The position numbers and the translations under genes are program-made. Below, one piece after another: positions 15,883 to 24,646 of a DNA stretch of 64,000 nucleotides. Within the stretch, counting starts at the first letter, position 1. Every line of letters begins with the position of its first letter. Source of the DNA: Elusimicrobiota bacterium (GTDB lineage: Bacteria > Elusimicrobiota > Elusimicrobia > F11). The notes under the pieces were generated by a model. It saw nothing but the letters and a program-made list of their open reading frames with translations. It had not been told where the DNA came from and did no database searches. The stretch covers positions 531,194 through 595,193 of the forward strand of contig JAJVIP010000002.1 in NCBI GenBank assembly GCA_022072025.1, written 5' to 3'.

Positions 15883-17409
15883 ATGACATCACAACCAACA
15901 CAAACAAGCGATAATTCAACCCCTGTCGAACAACTCATCAAACAACGTCGCGAGAAGAAAGATCAACTGCTTTTGAGAGGAAAAACGCCCTATGGGCATC
16001 GTTTTAAACGCAGCCACACCCTGGCGCAAGTTTTAAGCGAATTTGAATCCAAAATTCCAAAAGAAGGCGATCCTCATTTTCTGGATTCAGCTGTGCTCGT
16101 TTTGGCGGGCAGACTCATGACTCGGCGAGATTTGGGGAAACTCTGTTTTTCACACATCAAAGATCATTCGGGTCAACTTCAATTGAAATTTAACTTGTCG
16201 GAAATTGGACCCGATGCCTATAAAGAGTTTCAAAAAGAAGTCGATTTGGGCGATATCATTGGGGTGACAGGATCCATGTGTCGCACCAAAACTGGAGAAC
16301 TAACTCTTCAGGTTAAAACCTTTGAAATACTTTCCAAGTCGCTTCGTCCATGGCCTGAAAAATTTCATGGCGTGACCGATGTTGAAACCAGATCCCGTCA
16401 ACGAGAGTTGGATCTTGCGACGAACGCTGAGAGCAAAAACCGATTTCTTCAGCGATCACAGATCATATATTCACTTCGAAATACTTTGGCTGAGGAAGGT
16501 TTTACGGAGGTTGAAACACCTCTAATGCAAGCCATTCCGGGAGGGGCGGCCGCCAAACCTTTTATCACCCATCATGAAACCTTAAATATGCAGCTTTATA
16601 TGCGAATTGCTCCAGAACTCTACCTGAAACGGTTATTGGTCGGTGGGTTCGAGAGGGTTTATGAAATTGGACGCGCTTTTCGAAATGAAGGGATTGATAC
16701 TCGCCATAACCCGGAATTTACAATTCTTGAATCCTATCAAGCTTACGCTGACGTTAATGACATGATGGACTTGGCTGAAAAACTCATTCAAAATGCCGCT
16801 AAAACTTTGGGTGTTACAACCGTTAATTACCGAAATGAAACATGCAATATTCAAGAACCCTTCAGGCGTGCTTCCCTGATTGATCTTTTTAAGGAATATT
16901 TGAAGCTGGACATTATTGAACTCTGCCAATCAAAGAAATGGGTAGAAGCCGCACATGAAAAAGGGCTTAAGGTTCCAAAAGACGCCACAGAGAGGAAATG
17001 TTTTGATCTTCTTTTCGATGAAAGAATTTTAATCCATCTCAACAAGCCCACTTTTGTTTTGGATTATCCATCCTCTTTTTCACCCTTGGCCAAAACAAAA
17101 CCTCAACAACCTTTGTTGGCAGACCGTTTCGAGTTGTTTATCGCCAAAGAGGAAGTAGCCAATGCCTACACCGAACAAAACGACCCCGATGAGCAACGCC
17201 AAAAATTCGGCGAAGAACTTGCCAAAAGGCAATCTGGCGACGAAGAAGCCATGCCAAAGGACGAAGAATTTATTTTGGCGTTGGAACACGGAATGCCGCC
17301 AGCCGGTGGATTGGGGATTGGGGTTGATCGTTTGACCATGATACTCACGGGTTGCGCCTCCATTCGAGAAGTAATCCTATTTCCGCTCTTAAAACCTCAA
17401 TCTACTTGA
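15883..17409 (+). CDS. lysS: Lysyl-tRNA synthetase (class II)
   Basis: 508 residues from ATG 15883 (E. coli LysS 505). The open frame extends further upstream through the receiver gene, but that part is only an overlapping shadow. It has an N-terminal OB-fold anticodon-binding domain (strands around 'VLVLAGRLMTRRDLGKLCFS') and a class II catalytic core with motif 2 'VYEIGRAFRNEGIDTRHNPE' and motif 3 'GLGIGVDRLTMILT'. It charges tRNA-Lys in the cytoplasm. An AAGGA lies about 12 bases upstream, slightly far for a ribosome binding site. It is followed after 7 bases by the lolC-type permease gene. Confidence 0.97.
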   Translation: MTSQPTQTSDNSTPVEQLIKQRREKKDQLLLRGKTPYGHRFKRSHTLAQVLSEFESKIPKEGDPHFLDSAVLVLAGRLMTRRDLGKLCFSHIKDHSGQLQLKFNLSEIGPDAYKEFQKEVDLGDIIGVTGSMCRTKTGELTLQVKTFEILSKSLRPWPEKFHGVTDVETRSRQRELDLATNAESKNRFLQRSQIIYSLRNTLAEEGFTEVETPLMQAIPGGAAAKPFITHHETLNMQLYMRIAPELYLKRLLVGGFERVYEIGRAFRNEGIDTRHNPEFTILESYQAYADVNDMMDLAEKLIQNAAKTLGVTTVNYRNETCNIQEPFRRASLIDLFKEYLKLDIIELCQSKKWVEAAHEKGLKVPKDATERKCFDLLFDERILIHLNKPTFVLDYPSSFSPLAKTKPQQPLLADRFELFIAKEEVANAYTEQNDPDEQRQKFGEELAKRQSGDEEAMPKDEEFILALEHGMPPAGGLGIGVDRLTMILTGCASIREVILFPLLKPQST

Positions 17410-17416
17410 ATGCCTG

Positions 17417-18655
17417 ATGTCAGCTGAACTTTACCTCGCCTGCCGATACTTATCGAATCGACGCCATGGGGCTTGGGGATGGATGATTGGATGGCTTGCC
17501 ACTGGCAGCGTGGCTTTGGGAGTGGCGGCGCTTATCATCACGCTCTCCGTCATGACTGGTTTCCGTGAAGACATTCGGCAAAAAATATTGGGAATTCAAC
17601 CCCATATTATTGTCACCTCCATGAGCGGCCAGCTGAACTTAACTGACCATTCTTTTGATCGAACCTTGACGGCTGTTTCTGGAATTGAGGCCTGGTCTCC
17701 GTTTGTTTCTGGACAGGTATTGATGGGGCATGGTTCTCAAAGTTCCGGCGCAATGATAAAGGGAATTGAACCCAAAAACGAGACAAGGGTTGCCAATCTT
17801 CAAAATAAACTTATACGGGGGGATTGGGAACACCTGTCAAACGACAAGTCATTTCCCGCGGAACGACCGGCGATATTTCTGGGGCAAGAATTGGCCAAAA
17901 ATTTAGGGACAAATTTGGGAGACACCCTTTGGGTTATCACTCCCGGTTCCATAGGGGTGGGGACCCTGTCTGTCCCTCAAGCTCATCTATACATTGTAAA
18001 GGGATTGGTTCAATCCGGTTTGTATGACTACGATTCTTCCTTGGCCTATCTCGATATTCCAAATGCTCAAAAACTTTTCGACATGGGAACTCAAGTCTCA
18101 GGAGTGGGTATTCGGATCAAAGATATTGATGAAGCTGATCATATGGCACGAACACTTCAACAAAAACTTAAGGGGGGATTGTGGGTCCGGTCGTGGTTAT
18201 CGCTTAATCGAAATTTATTCTCTGCTCTTAAATTGGAAAAGACCGTGATGTTTATCATCTTAACGCTGATCACATTGGTGGCTTCGGTGATGATTGTCTC
18301 GAATCTTTTGCTCTCTATTACCCAAAAAATAAAAGAAATTGGAATTCTTCGGGCCATGGGAGCGACAAAAAACACCATTCACCGAATTTTTTTAATTCAA
18401 GGCATTCTCATGGGAGCCATGGGAACTTTCATCGGAGCCACGTTGGGAATCGGCATTTCAATTCTTCTGGCCAAAACCAATTTTATTCGCCTCCCAGCGG
18501 ATGTGTATTACATTGATCGGTTACCGATTCGCTTAGACGGCTGGGATATAGCAACAGTGATTGGCGCCGCTTGTTTGATCGTATTGGTGGCCACATTGAT
18601 CCCTGCACGTCGAGCAGCTGAATTGGACCCTCTCGAGGCCATCCGATATGGCTGA
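17417..18655 (+). CDS. lolC: Lipoprotein-releasing ABC transporter permease (LolC/LolE family)
   Basis: 412 residues with the LolC/E architecture: one N-terminal transmembrane segment ('GSVALGVAALIITLSVMTGF'), a large periplasmic domain (about residues 50-265), then three transmembrane segments in the last ~140 residues, with 'KEIGILRAMGATKNTIHRIF' as the cytoplasmic coupling helix between them. Together with the next gene it should extract mature lipoproteins from the inner membrane for delivery to the outer membrane. Only one permease is encoded here; many non-proteobacterial diderms use a homodimer or a LolF-like version. It overlaps the ATPase gene by 8 bases. Assignment as Lol rather than a MacB/FtsX-like exporter rests on the 'RYLSNRRHGAWGWM' start and the paired LolD. 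Confidence 0.87.
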   Translation: MSAELYLACRYLSNRRHGAWGWMIGWLATGSVALGVAALIITLSVMTGFREDIRQKILGIQPHIIVTSMSGQLNLTDHSFDRTLTAVSGIEAWSPFVSGQVLMGHGSQSSGAMIKGIEPKNETRVANLQNKLIRGDWEHLSNDKSFPAERPAIFLGQELAKNLGTNLGDTLWVITPGSIGVGTLSVPQAHLYIVKGLVQSGLYDYDSSLAYLDIPNAQKLFDMGTQVSGVGIRIKDIDEADHMARTLQQKLKGGLWVRSWLSLNRNLFSALKLEKTVMFIILTLITLVASVMIVSNLLLSITQKIKEIGILRAMGATKNTIHRIFLIQGILMGAMGTFIGATLGIGISILLAKTNFIRLPADVYYIDRLPIRLDGWDIATVIGAACLIVLVATLIPARRAAELDPLEAIRYG

Positions 18656-19322
18656 GGCTCTTCAATTTCAAAGGGTGTCAAAATCATTTGGTTCAATCGA
18701 AATTTTCAACAACATGGATTTTTCATTGGAAACAGGGGAATCTGTTGCCATATTGGGCCCCTCAGGGGCCGGTAAATCAACTTTTCTTCATATGGCGGGA
18801 CTTATGGAGCGCCCAACATCGGGAACCATATTAATTAACAATAAGAACATGGGAGCCATGGAAGACCTGGAACGAGCGCATGAACGTTTAAAAACAATTG
18901 GTTTCTTATTTCAATTTCATCACCTACTCCCTGATTTTAATGTGTTAGAGAATGTATTGATCCCCGCTCGGTTGGCAGGCGACAACTTGAGCGTGGCGGA
19001 AAAGGAAGGGAAAAACTTATTGCAACGACTGGGATTGGGCGAACGGCTAATGCACAAACCCCATGAACTTTCCGGAGGGGAACAACAACGAACGGCTTTG
19101 GCGCGAGCGCTCATTCGCCATCCAAAAATTTTACTCTGCGATGAACCCACCGGTAATCTGGACAGTCATACAGCCAAAACAGTTGCTGAAATTATATTTG
19201 CTGAAATTCAGAGAGAGGGGATTGCCACCATCATTGTGACGCACAATCAAGCCCTCGCTAATCAATCGAGAACCGTCTATTATCTTTCAGACGGAAAATT
19301 TGAGAAACATCGGAGGAGGTAA
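18648..19322 (+). CDS. lolD: Lipoprotein-releasing ABC transporter ATPase
   Basis: 224 residues, the length of LolD. Walker A GPSGAGKST, Q-loop region 'FLFQFHHLLPDFNVLENVLI', signature 'LSGGEQQRTALARAL', Walker B 'ILLCDEPTGNLDS' and switch 'VTHNQAL' are all intact. It powers the permease encoded just upstream, with which it overlaps by 8 bases. The 'FQFHHLLPDFNVLENV' segment is characteristic of LolD/MacB-type ATPases. It ends the run of genes beginning at metH; the next gene follows only after a 172-base spacer carrying a palindromic repeat. Confidence 0.92.
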   Translation: MAEALQFQRVSKSFGSIEIFNNMDFSLETGESVAILGPSGAGKSTFLHMAGLMERPTSGTILINNKNMGAMEDLERAHERLKTIGFLFQFHHLLPDFNVLENVLIPARLAGDNLSVAEKEGKNLLQRLGLGERLMHKPHELSGGEQQRTALARALIRHPKILLCDEPTGNLDSHTAKTVAEIIFAEIQREGIATIIVTHNQALANQSRTVYYLSDGKFEKHRRR

Positions 19323-19377
19323 CCTATATGTTGACTTCGCAATTTTTTGTTTTTTGTCGAAGAAAATCACAGTTTGA

Positions 19378-19466
19378 TGTCATCCCGAGGTCGCCGTGGC
19401 GACCGAGGGATCTCTACGGAATATTTAATAATCCTATAGAGATTCTTCACTACGTTCAGAATGACA
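19378..19466. repeat. Imperfect palindromic intergenic repeat (REP/MITE-like)
   Basis: An 89-base element with imperfect terminal inverted arms: TGTCATCCCGAGG...GGATCTCTA at the left and, read on the other strand, TGTCATTCTGAAC...GAATCTCTA at the right. Inside the left half is a perfect inverted repeat GGTCGCC-GT-GGCGACC (19389-19404). The 'GTCATyCyGA...GrATCTCT' theme resembles small dispersed palindromes seen in many environmental genomes (pattern memory). It sits in the only sizeable spacer between lolD and ilvE and encodes nothing. Copy number elsewhere in the genome is not visible from this window. Confidence 0.6.
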
Positions 19467-19494
19467 AACTCTTCAGTTGCGGAGAATCTGCGCT

Positions 19495-20379
19495 ATGACT
19501 GATAACAAAATTTACATAGACGGAAAGTGGTTTCCAAAAAGGGAAGCAAAAATTTCCGTTTTTGATCACGGATTCCTATACGGAGATGGTGTTTTTGAAG
19601 GAATTCGCGCCTACCATGGTCATATTTTTCGGCTTGAAGAGCACATTCGACGTATCGAAAGATCGGCCCGAATGATTTCGCTCAAAATACCCATGACAAG
19701 TCAACAGCTCTCTCGAGTGGTAAAGGAATCCATTAAGAAAAACAACTTAAATGACGCCTATATTCGGTTGTTAATCACCCGCGGAGTGGGGGATCTGGGG
19801 CTCGATCCGCGCGCATGCCCCCGCGCTTCTGTCGTTGTTATTGCTGACAAACTTCGTCTGTTTCCGGCTGAATGCTATGAAAAGGGACTTGAATCCATCA
19901 TCGCCAAGACACGCCGAAACTTCGCAGAGGCGTTGGATCCATCAATCAAATCAATGAATTATCTAAACAATATCCAAGCCAAAATTGAGGCGGTCCGAAA
20001 AAATGTTCCAGAAGCCATCATGCTAAACAAGGATGGTTATGTCTGTGAATGTACAGGGGATAATGTTTTTTTTGTTAAGGGAAAAACCATTGGTACCCCA
20101 CCCGTCAAAGCGGGGGTTTTGGTGGGCATAACCCGCGGAGTTGTAATGGAAATAATCCGAAAGAAAACCACGTATAAAATAATTGAGAAACTTTTTTATC
20201 CTGAAGCCCTTTTTTCAGCAGATGAAGTTTTCTTCACAGGAACCGCGGCTGAAATAATCCCTGTAACCAAAATTAATGGCCGCGTCATTGGGAATGGAAG
20301 ACCTGGCCAGGTTACTCTTCATCTCATCAACCTATTTAAAAAATTGGTGCAAGTGGAGGCTGGAATTCAAAAACCATGA
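19495..20379 (+). CDS. ilvE: Branched-chain amino acid aminotransferase (class IV)
   Basis: 294 residues from ATG 19495, chosen over a TTG at 19477 because a GGAG lies 10 bases upstream and the product then begins 'MTDNKIYIDGKWF', as is usual. It is a PLP-dependent fold type IV enzyme that makes the last step of valine, leucine and isoleucine synthesis. Seen: 'VFDHGFLYGDGVFEGIRAYH', the PLP lysine in 'SIKSMNYLNNIQAKIEA', 'YVCECTGDNVFFVKG' and 'EVFFTGTAAEIIPVTKINGR'. The length and 'GTAAEIIPV' favour IlvE over D-amino-acid transaminase or aminodeoxychorismate lyase. It overlaps the mcsA-like gene by 4 bases. Confidence 0.92.
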   Translation: MTDNKIYIDGKWFPKREAKISVFDHGFLYGDGVFEGIRAYHGHIFRLEEHIRRIERSARMISLKIPMTSQQLSRVVKESIKKNNLNDAYIRLLITRGVGDLGLDPRACPRASVVVIADKLRLFPAECYEKGLESIIAKTRRNFAEALDPSIKSMNYLNNIQAKIEAVRKNVPEAIMLNKDGYVCECTGDNVFFVKGKTIGTPPVKAGVLVGITRGVVMEIIRKKTTYKIIEKLFYPEALFSADEVFFTGTAAEIIPVTKINGRVIGNGRPGQVTLHLINLFKKLVQVEAGIQKP

Positions 20380-20894
20380 TTTGTTCTTTGTGTAAAAAAA
20401 AAGAAGCCGATGTTCACTTTGAAGAAATCATAAAGGATCAATTGGTGAGTAAAAAACTTTGTGAAGACTGCGCCAAAAAGTCTTCTTTTTCAGATACTTT
20501 TTCCTTCCCAGGTGGGGGGCAGCCAGCCCTCAACGACCTGGTTGATTTACTTTCAAGTTGGCATAAAAAATCCAGCTCTTTACAGAAAGAACCGGCTTGC
20601 CCAGCCTGCCGTTGGACCATCAATCAATTCCAAAACACTGGGATGATGGGCTGTTCTGAATGTTACCTTCATTTTCAAGGAACGGTGGAAGGTGTGTTGA
20701 AAAAAAATCACGGTGCCTCAATCCATAAAGGAAAAAAAGCCCCATCCGATGTCCAAAAAGAAAAAATCAGAAATCTAGAGAGAAACCTTCGAAAACTTAA
20801 ATCGGAGTTGGATCAAGCCGTAAAAACAGAAAATTATGAGTTGGCCGCGAAATTACGAGATAAAATTCGCGAATTTGAAAATAAATCAAAATGA
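20376..20894 (+). CDS. mcsA: McsA-like zinc-finger protein with UVR motif
   Basis: 172 residues with the McsA plan: four CxxC pairs (CSLC, CEDC, CPAC, CSEC) in the first ~100 residues, expected to bind two zinc ions, and a C-terminal UvrB/UvrC-type helical hairpin (UVR motif: 'LKSELDQAVKTENYELAAKL', continuing 'RDKIREFE'). In Firmicutes McsA activates the arginine kinase McsB and belongs to the ctsR-mcsA-mcsB-clpC stress operon. Here no CtsR is encoded; ilvE takes its place upstream, overlapping by 4 bases. The next gene is an McsB homologue, also overlapping by 4 bases, so the three form one transcription unit. Confidence 0.88.
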   Translation: MICSLCKKKEADVHFEEIIKDQLVSKKLCEDCAKKSSFSDTFSFPGGGQPALNDLVDLLSSWHKKSSSLQKEPACPACRWTINQFQNTGMMGCSECYLHFQGTVEGVLKKNHGASIHKGKKAPSDVQKEKIRNLERNLRKLKSELDQAVKTENYELAAKLRDKIREFENKSK

Positions 20895-21958
20895 GTAAAC
20901 CCAGTTGGTCTTCCTTGGCCCAAACCCCGCTGTCTTGGCTTTATACCAACGGACGCCCTATTGAGAAATGCGTCTTCTTTTCAAAAATTCAGCTATCCAG
21001 AAATCTAACAGGACATCCATTTCCTCATCATGCGACTCTAGCGCAGAGAAAAAAAGAGTTTGAACTCATCTGGAACGCTATTGAAACCATGTCCACATTT
21101 TCAAAAAAAAAATCATTCTCGCTCAAATCACTTACACCTTCAGAAAGGCAGTTTATTTTCGAAAAACAATGGGCTTCTCAATCTAATTTAAATGAAACTT
21201 CTTTGCCGGAAGTGCTTGTATCCGATTCCGGGCTGATGACTCTTTCAATTAACGGGAATGACCATGTGAGTTATTCGACATTTGGCCCAGGTCTTTTAAT
21301 CAAGTCGTTATGGGAAAATATAAACGAATTTGACGACGACATGGGGGCTCAGTTGCATTATTCATACAACACAAACTTTGGGTACATCACATCCTCTCCA
21401 ACAAGGCTGGGAACGGGGCTGGAGGTTTCTTGTTTGCTTCATCTTCCTGCTCTTGTTTTTTCTGGGAAAACGCTCAAATTGATCGAATCACTGCCTCAAT
21501 CGGATTACTTATTTAGCGGATTTTCTGACGACGGGACGGTCGCGTTAGGAGATTTATTTGTCGTTTCAAATGGACGAACCTTGGGCCGAACCGAAGAAGA
21601 AATATTGCATGGATTGGAAACGCTCGTCAAAGAGATTTGTACATTTGAAAAGTCGGAGGAAAATACCATTCGTGAAACAGATTTGTCGACTCGTCTAGAC
21701 GAACAAATTTATCGTGTTCTGGGAACCCTTCGATGGGCTACCTCGTTAAACTTGAAAGAAGGATTGAAGTTGATCTCTATTCTTCGTTTGGGACATAAAA
21801 TGGGGAAGGATGTCCCCTGCTCACTTGAAAAGTTAAATCAGCTGTTTTTTCAATTGCAACCAGCCCATGTGAAATTTCAATTCGGATTGGAAGATAATCC
21901 CAATCAAGTGGATAAGCAAAGAGCGGAATTATTAAGAAGGGAATTACCAATAAAATGA
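20891..21958 (+). CDS. McsB-like phosphagen-kinase homologue, apparently catalytically inactive
   Basis: 355 residues, the normal length of McsB protein-arginine kinase, in the mcsA-mcsB-clpC position. Alignment by eye finds every family block, but with key residues replaced. The ATP-binding 'SSRIRLARN' is 'FSKIQLSRN' (first Arg to Lys32, second to Gln34). The catalytic 'NEEDH' is 'NGNDH' at 121-125. The active-site Cys of 'SCPTNLGTGLRAS' is Ser169 in 'SSPTRLGTGLEVS', and the Arg after GTGL is Glu178. The Arg of 'RGLYGEGSEA' is Ser209 in 'SGFSDDGTVA'. The frame is intact with no stops, so it is probably a maintained pseudokinase or phospho-arginine reader or ClpC adaptor, not a decaying gene. 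The symbol mcsB is withheld because activity is doubtful. Confidence 0.82.
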   Translation: MSKPSWSSLAQTPLSWLYTNGRPIEKCVFFSKIQLSRNLTGHPFPHHATLAQRKKEFELIWNAIETMSTFSKKKSFSLKSLTPSERQFIFEKQWASQSNLNETSLPEVLVSDSGLMTLSINGNDHVSYSTFGPGLLIKSLWENINEFDDDMGAQLHYSYNTNFGYITSSPTRLGTGLEVSCLLHLPALVFSGKTLKLIESLPQSDYLFSGFSDDGTVALGDLFVVSNGRTLGRTEEEILHGLETLVKEICTFEKSEENTIRETDLSTRLDEQIYRVLGTLRWATSLNLKEGLKLISILRLGHKMGKDVPCSLEKLNQLFFQLQPAHVKFQFGLEDNPNQVDKQRAELLRRELPIK

Positions 21959-22081
21959 AAATCAACTGTAGAAATTGTGGCGAATATTCAAATCCTTGGA
22001 TAAACTAGGCGCGAACAGATCAATTAGCTACAATTTTCAGACGGAATTTTAAGACAAGTATATTAAGGAGGAACAACTCGG

Positions 22082-24571
22082 ATGTCCAACCGGTTCACAG
22101 AGAGGGCCCAACGGGTTATCTTGATAGCCCAAGAAGAAGCAAAACGGTTGAATCATGATTACGTGGGAACTGAACATCTGCTTTTGGGGCTCATTGCCTT
22201 GGGGGAAGGAGTTGCTGCTCAAGTTTTAGCCAACCTGGGAGTGGATTTACGCAGGGTTCGAACCGAAATCGAAAAAATCGTCGGGACTGGCGATAATGTA
22301 ATGCTATTGGGTGAAATTCCCTTTACCCCTCGAGCTAAGAAAGTTTTGGAACTTGCAGTTGAAGAAGCCCAAAACATGGGACACAACTATGTGGGTACGG
22401 AACATCTCTTGTTGGGACTCATTCGGGAGGAAGAAGGTGTCGCAGCTCGAGTTTTGGAAAATTTGGGAGTCCGCTTGGATGTGGTGAGAGAGGAAGTTAT
22501 TTCTCTTCTGGGAGAAGGTCAACCCCATCAGCCACAACAAACCCCCTCCTCTGGCGGATCCGGCAGCTCAACCAAATCCAAGTCAAAAACCCCGACATTG
22601 GATGAATTTGGTCGTGATTTAACGATCCTTGCCAAAGAAAATAAGATCGATCCTGTGATAGGGCGAAGCGATGAAATTACCCGTTTAATTCAAATCTTGG
22701 CCCGCCGAACGAAAAATAATCCTGTTCTCATCGGAGATCCAGGCGTTGGAAAAACTGCCATTGTTGAAGGACTGGCACAAAAGATCGCTTCGGGAGATAT
22801 TCCGGAGGTTCTTCAAGGTCGCCGAGTTATGACATTGGATCTGGCGGCTGTGGTAGCTGGAACCAAGTACCGCGGAGAATTCGAACAACGCCTAAAAAAT
22901 ATTATGGAAGAAATCCGTAGAACTAAAAACCAAATCATTCTTTTTATCGATGAACTCCACACCGTGATTGGTGCGGGAGCTGCCGAGGGCGCTATTGATG
23001 CCTCTAACATGCTCAAGCCCGCCCTGGCTCGCGGAGAATTGCAGTGCATTGGTGCCACAACCTTGGATGAATATCGGCGTCATATCGAACATGATGCGGC
23101 ATTGGAGAGACGTTTTCAACCGATTCAGGTGGACCCGCCCAGTGTTGAAGACACCATAAAAATTATCACGGGTCTTCGTGAAAAATATGAGAACCATCAC
23201 AAGGTGAAATATTCAGATGAGGCCATTAAAGCCGCGGCCGAGTTGGCGGAACGGTACATCACGGATCGGTTTTTACCTGACAAAGCCATCGATTTGATCG
23301 ATGAATCAGGAAGCCGTGCGCGTTTACAGCTCTCAACAATGCCCAAAAGCATTAAAGATCGAGAGGGAGAATTGGCCAGTTTGACCAAGGATAAGGACAA
23401 CGCAATCGCTTCTCAGGAATATGAAAAAGCGGCTCGCTTGAGAGATCAAGAAAAAGAACTTAAAAAGTCGATCGAAGACCAAAAAAAGAAATGGCGCTCA
23501 AGCCGAGAAGAGACAATCCCAACAATATCTGATGAAGACATCGCGAGTGTTGTTTCAATGTGGACTGGCATTCAAGTGAACAAGTTGACTGAAAAGGAAT
23601 CAGACAAGTTGATTCACATGGAGGAAGCTCTCCACGGACGGGTTATAGGTCAGGAAGAAGCCATTCACAGTATTTCTCAGGCCATTCGACGATCACGTAC
23701 AGGTTTAAAAGATCCCAAACGCCCCGTGGGGAGTTTTATTTTCTTGGGTCCCACGGGTGTCGGGAAAACTGAATTGGCTCGCACATTGGCTGAATTCTTA
23801 TTTGGAAATGAAGAAGCGTTGATTCGCATCGACATGTCTGAATATATGGAGAAATTTTCAGTGTCCCGGCTTATTGGAGCCCCTCCCGGATATGTGGGGT
23901 ATGAAGAAGGTGGACAATTAACCGAGGCTGTGAGGAAGAAACCTTACTCCGTGGTATTGTTGGACGAAATTGAAAAGGCCCATCCGGACACCTTCAATAT
24001 TCTTCTTCAAATTATGGACGACGGTCACGTGACGGACAACCTGGGGCACAAAGTCAGTTTCAAAAACACGGTTGTCATCATGACGTCCAATGTGGGCGCG
24101 CGTTTGATCACAAAAGGCAAGTCTCTGGGATTTGTATCTGGAGAAGACGCCGAACGTGACTACAAGGCAATGAAAACAACGGTGATGGATGAAATGAAGA
24201 GACATTTTAATCCTGAATTCCTGAATCGAATAGACGATATCATCGTGTTCCATCCATTGGTGAAAGAAGATGCCAAGCAGATCCTCAACATTATTCTCGA
24301 TCGGCTTTCAAAAAAATTAGCCAATCAAGACATTGTTCCTTTGTTAACCGAAGAAGCCAAAGACTTTCTCGTTAGCGAAGGATTTGATCCCAATTATGGT
24401 GCGCGTCCTTTGGTGAGAACCATTCAAAAACATCTGGAAGACCCGATGGCTGAAGAAATTTTGGCGAATCGATTGACATCCGGAGGCAAAGTGTATGTTG
24501 ACTTTGATCCAGATTCAAAAAAATTGATCTTTAGTCAGACCCCGCATAAAAAGCCGGTTCGTAGCTCATAG
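22082..24571 (+). CDS. clpC: ATP-dependent Clp protease ATPase subunit ClpC
   Basis: 829 residues of class I AAA+ unfoldase. It has a double Clp-N domain (two related halves, '[12 protein letters not shown]' repeated within residues 1-145), D1 ATPase with '[16 protein letters not shown]', a short middle domain holding a UVR-like coiled coil ('[20 protein letters not shown]') typical of ClpC rather than ClpB, and D2 ATPase with '[17 protein letters not shown]'. Near the C-terminus '[10 protein letters not shown]' is the D2 pore loop region. It unfolds substrates for ClpP. A strong AAGGAGG ribosome binding site precedes the ATG. There is 123 bases between it and the mcsB-like gene, with no CIRCE or CtsR operator recognised. 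A strong terminator follows. Confidence 0.96.
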   Translation: MSNRFTERAQRVILIAQEEAKRLNHDYVGTEHLLLGLIALGEGVAAQVLANLGVDLRRVRTEIEKIVGTGDNVMLLGEIPFTPRAKKVLELAVEEAQNMGHNYVGTEHLLLGLIREEEGVAARVLENLGVRLDVVREEVISLLGEGQPHQPQQTPSSGGSGSSTKSKSKTPTLDEFGRDLTILAKENKIDPVIGRSDEITRLIQILARRTKNNPVLIGDPGVGKTAIVEGLAQKIASGDIPEVLQGRRVMTLDLAAVVAGTKYRGEFEQRLKNIMEEIRRTKNQIILFIDELHTVIGAGAAEGAIDASNMLKPALARGELQCIGATTLDEYRRHIEHDAALERRFQPIQVDPPSVEDTIKIITGLREKYENHHKVKYSDEAIKAAAELAERYITDRFLPDKAIDLIDESGSRARLQLSTMPKSIKDREGELASLTKDKDNAIASQEYEKAARLRDQEKELKKSIEDQKKKWRSSREETIPTISDEDIASVVSMWTGIQVNKLTEKESDKLIHMEEALHGRVIGQEEAIHSISQAIRRSRTGLKDPKRPVGSFIFLGPTGVGKTELARTLAEFLFGNEEALIRIDMSEYMEKFSVSRLIGAPPGYVGYEEGGQLTEAVRKKPYSVVLLDEIEKAHPDTFNILLQIMDDGHVTDNLGHKVSFKNTVVIMTSNVGARLITKGKSLGFVSGEDAERDYKAMKTTVMDEMKRHFNPEFLNRIDDIIVFHPLVKEDAKQILNIILDRLSKKLANQDIVPLLTEEAKDFLVSEGFDPNYGARPLVRTIQKHLEDPMAEEILANRLTSGGKVYVDFDPDSKKLIFSQTPHKKPVRSS

Positions 24572-24589
24572 GATCAGATTGTCGTTGTG

Positions 24590-24635
24590 GAGGGGTTTTG
24601 GCCAAATTTGTACAGGCCAAAACCCCTCTTTTATT
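24590..24635 (+). terminator. Rho-independent terminator after clpC
   Basis: A perfect 14-bp stem (GAGGGGTTTTGGCC, 24590-24603, with its complement at 24615-24628), an 11-base loop and a T-rich tail TTTTATT. It separates the ilvE-clpC unit from the envelope cluster starting with tamB. Confidence 0.93.
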
Positions 24636-24646
24636 AAGGAAATAAA

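Noticed and set aside
21959..22081. CIRCE, CtsR operator or consensus promoter upstream of clpC
   Set aside because: No inverted TTAGCACTC or CtsR-type heptad repeats are seen; a TTGGAT and TACAAT pair has a 27-base spacer and was not accepted as a promoter.
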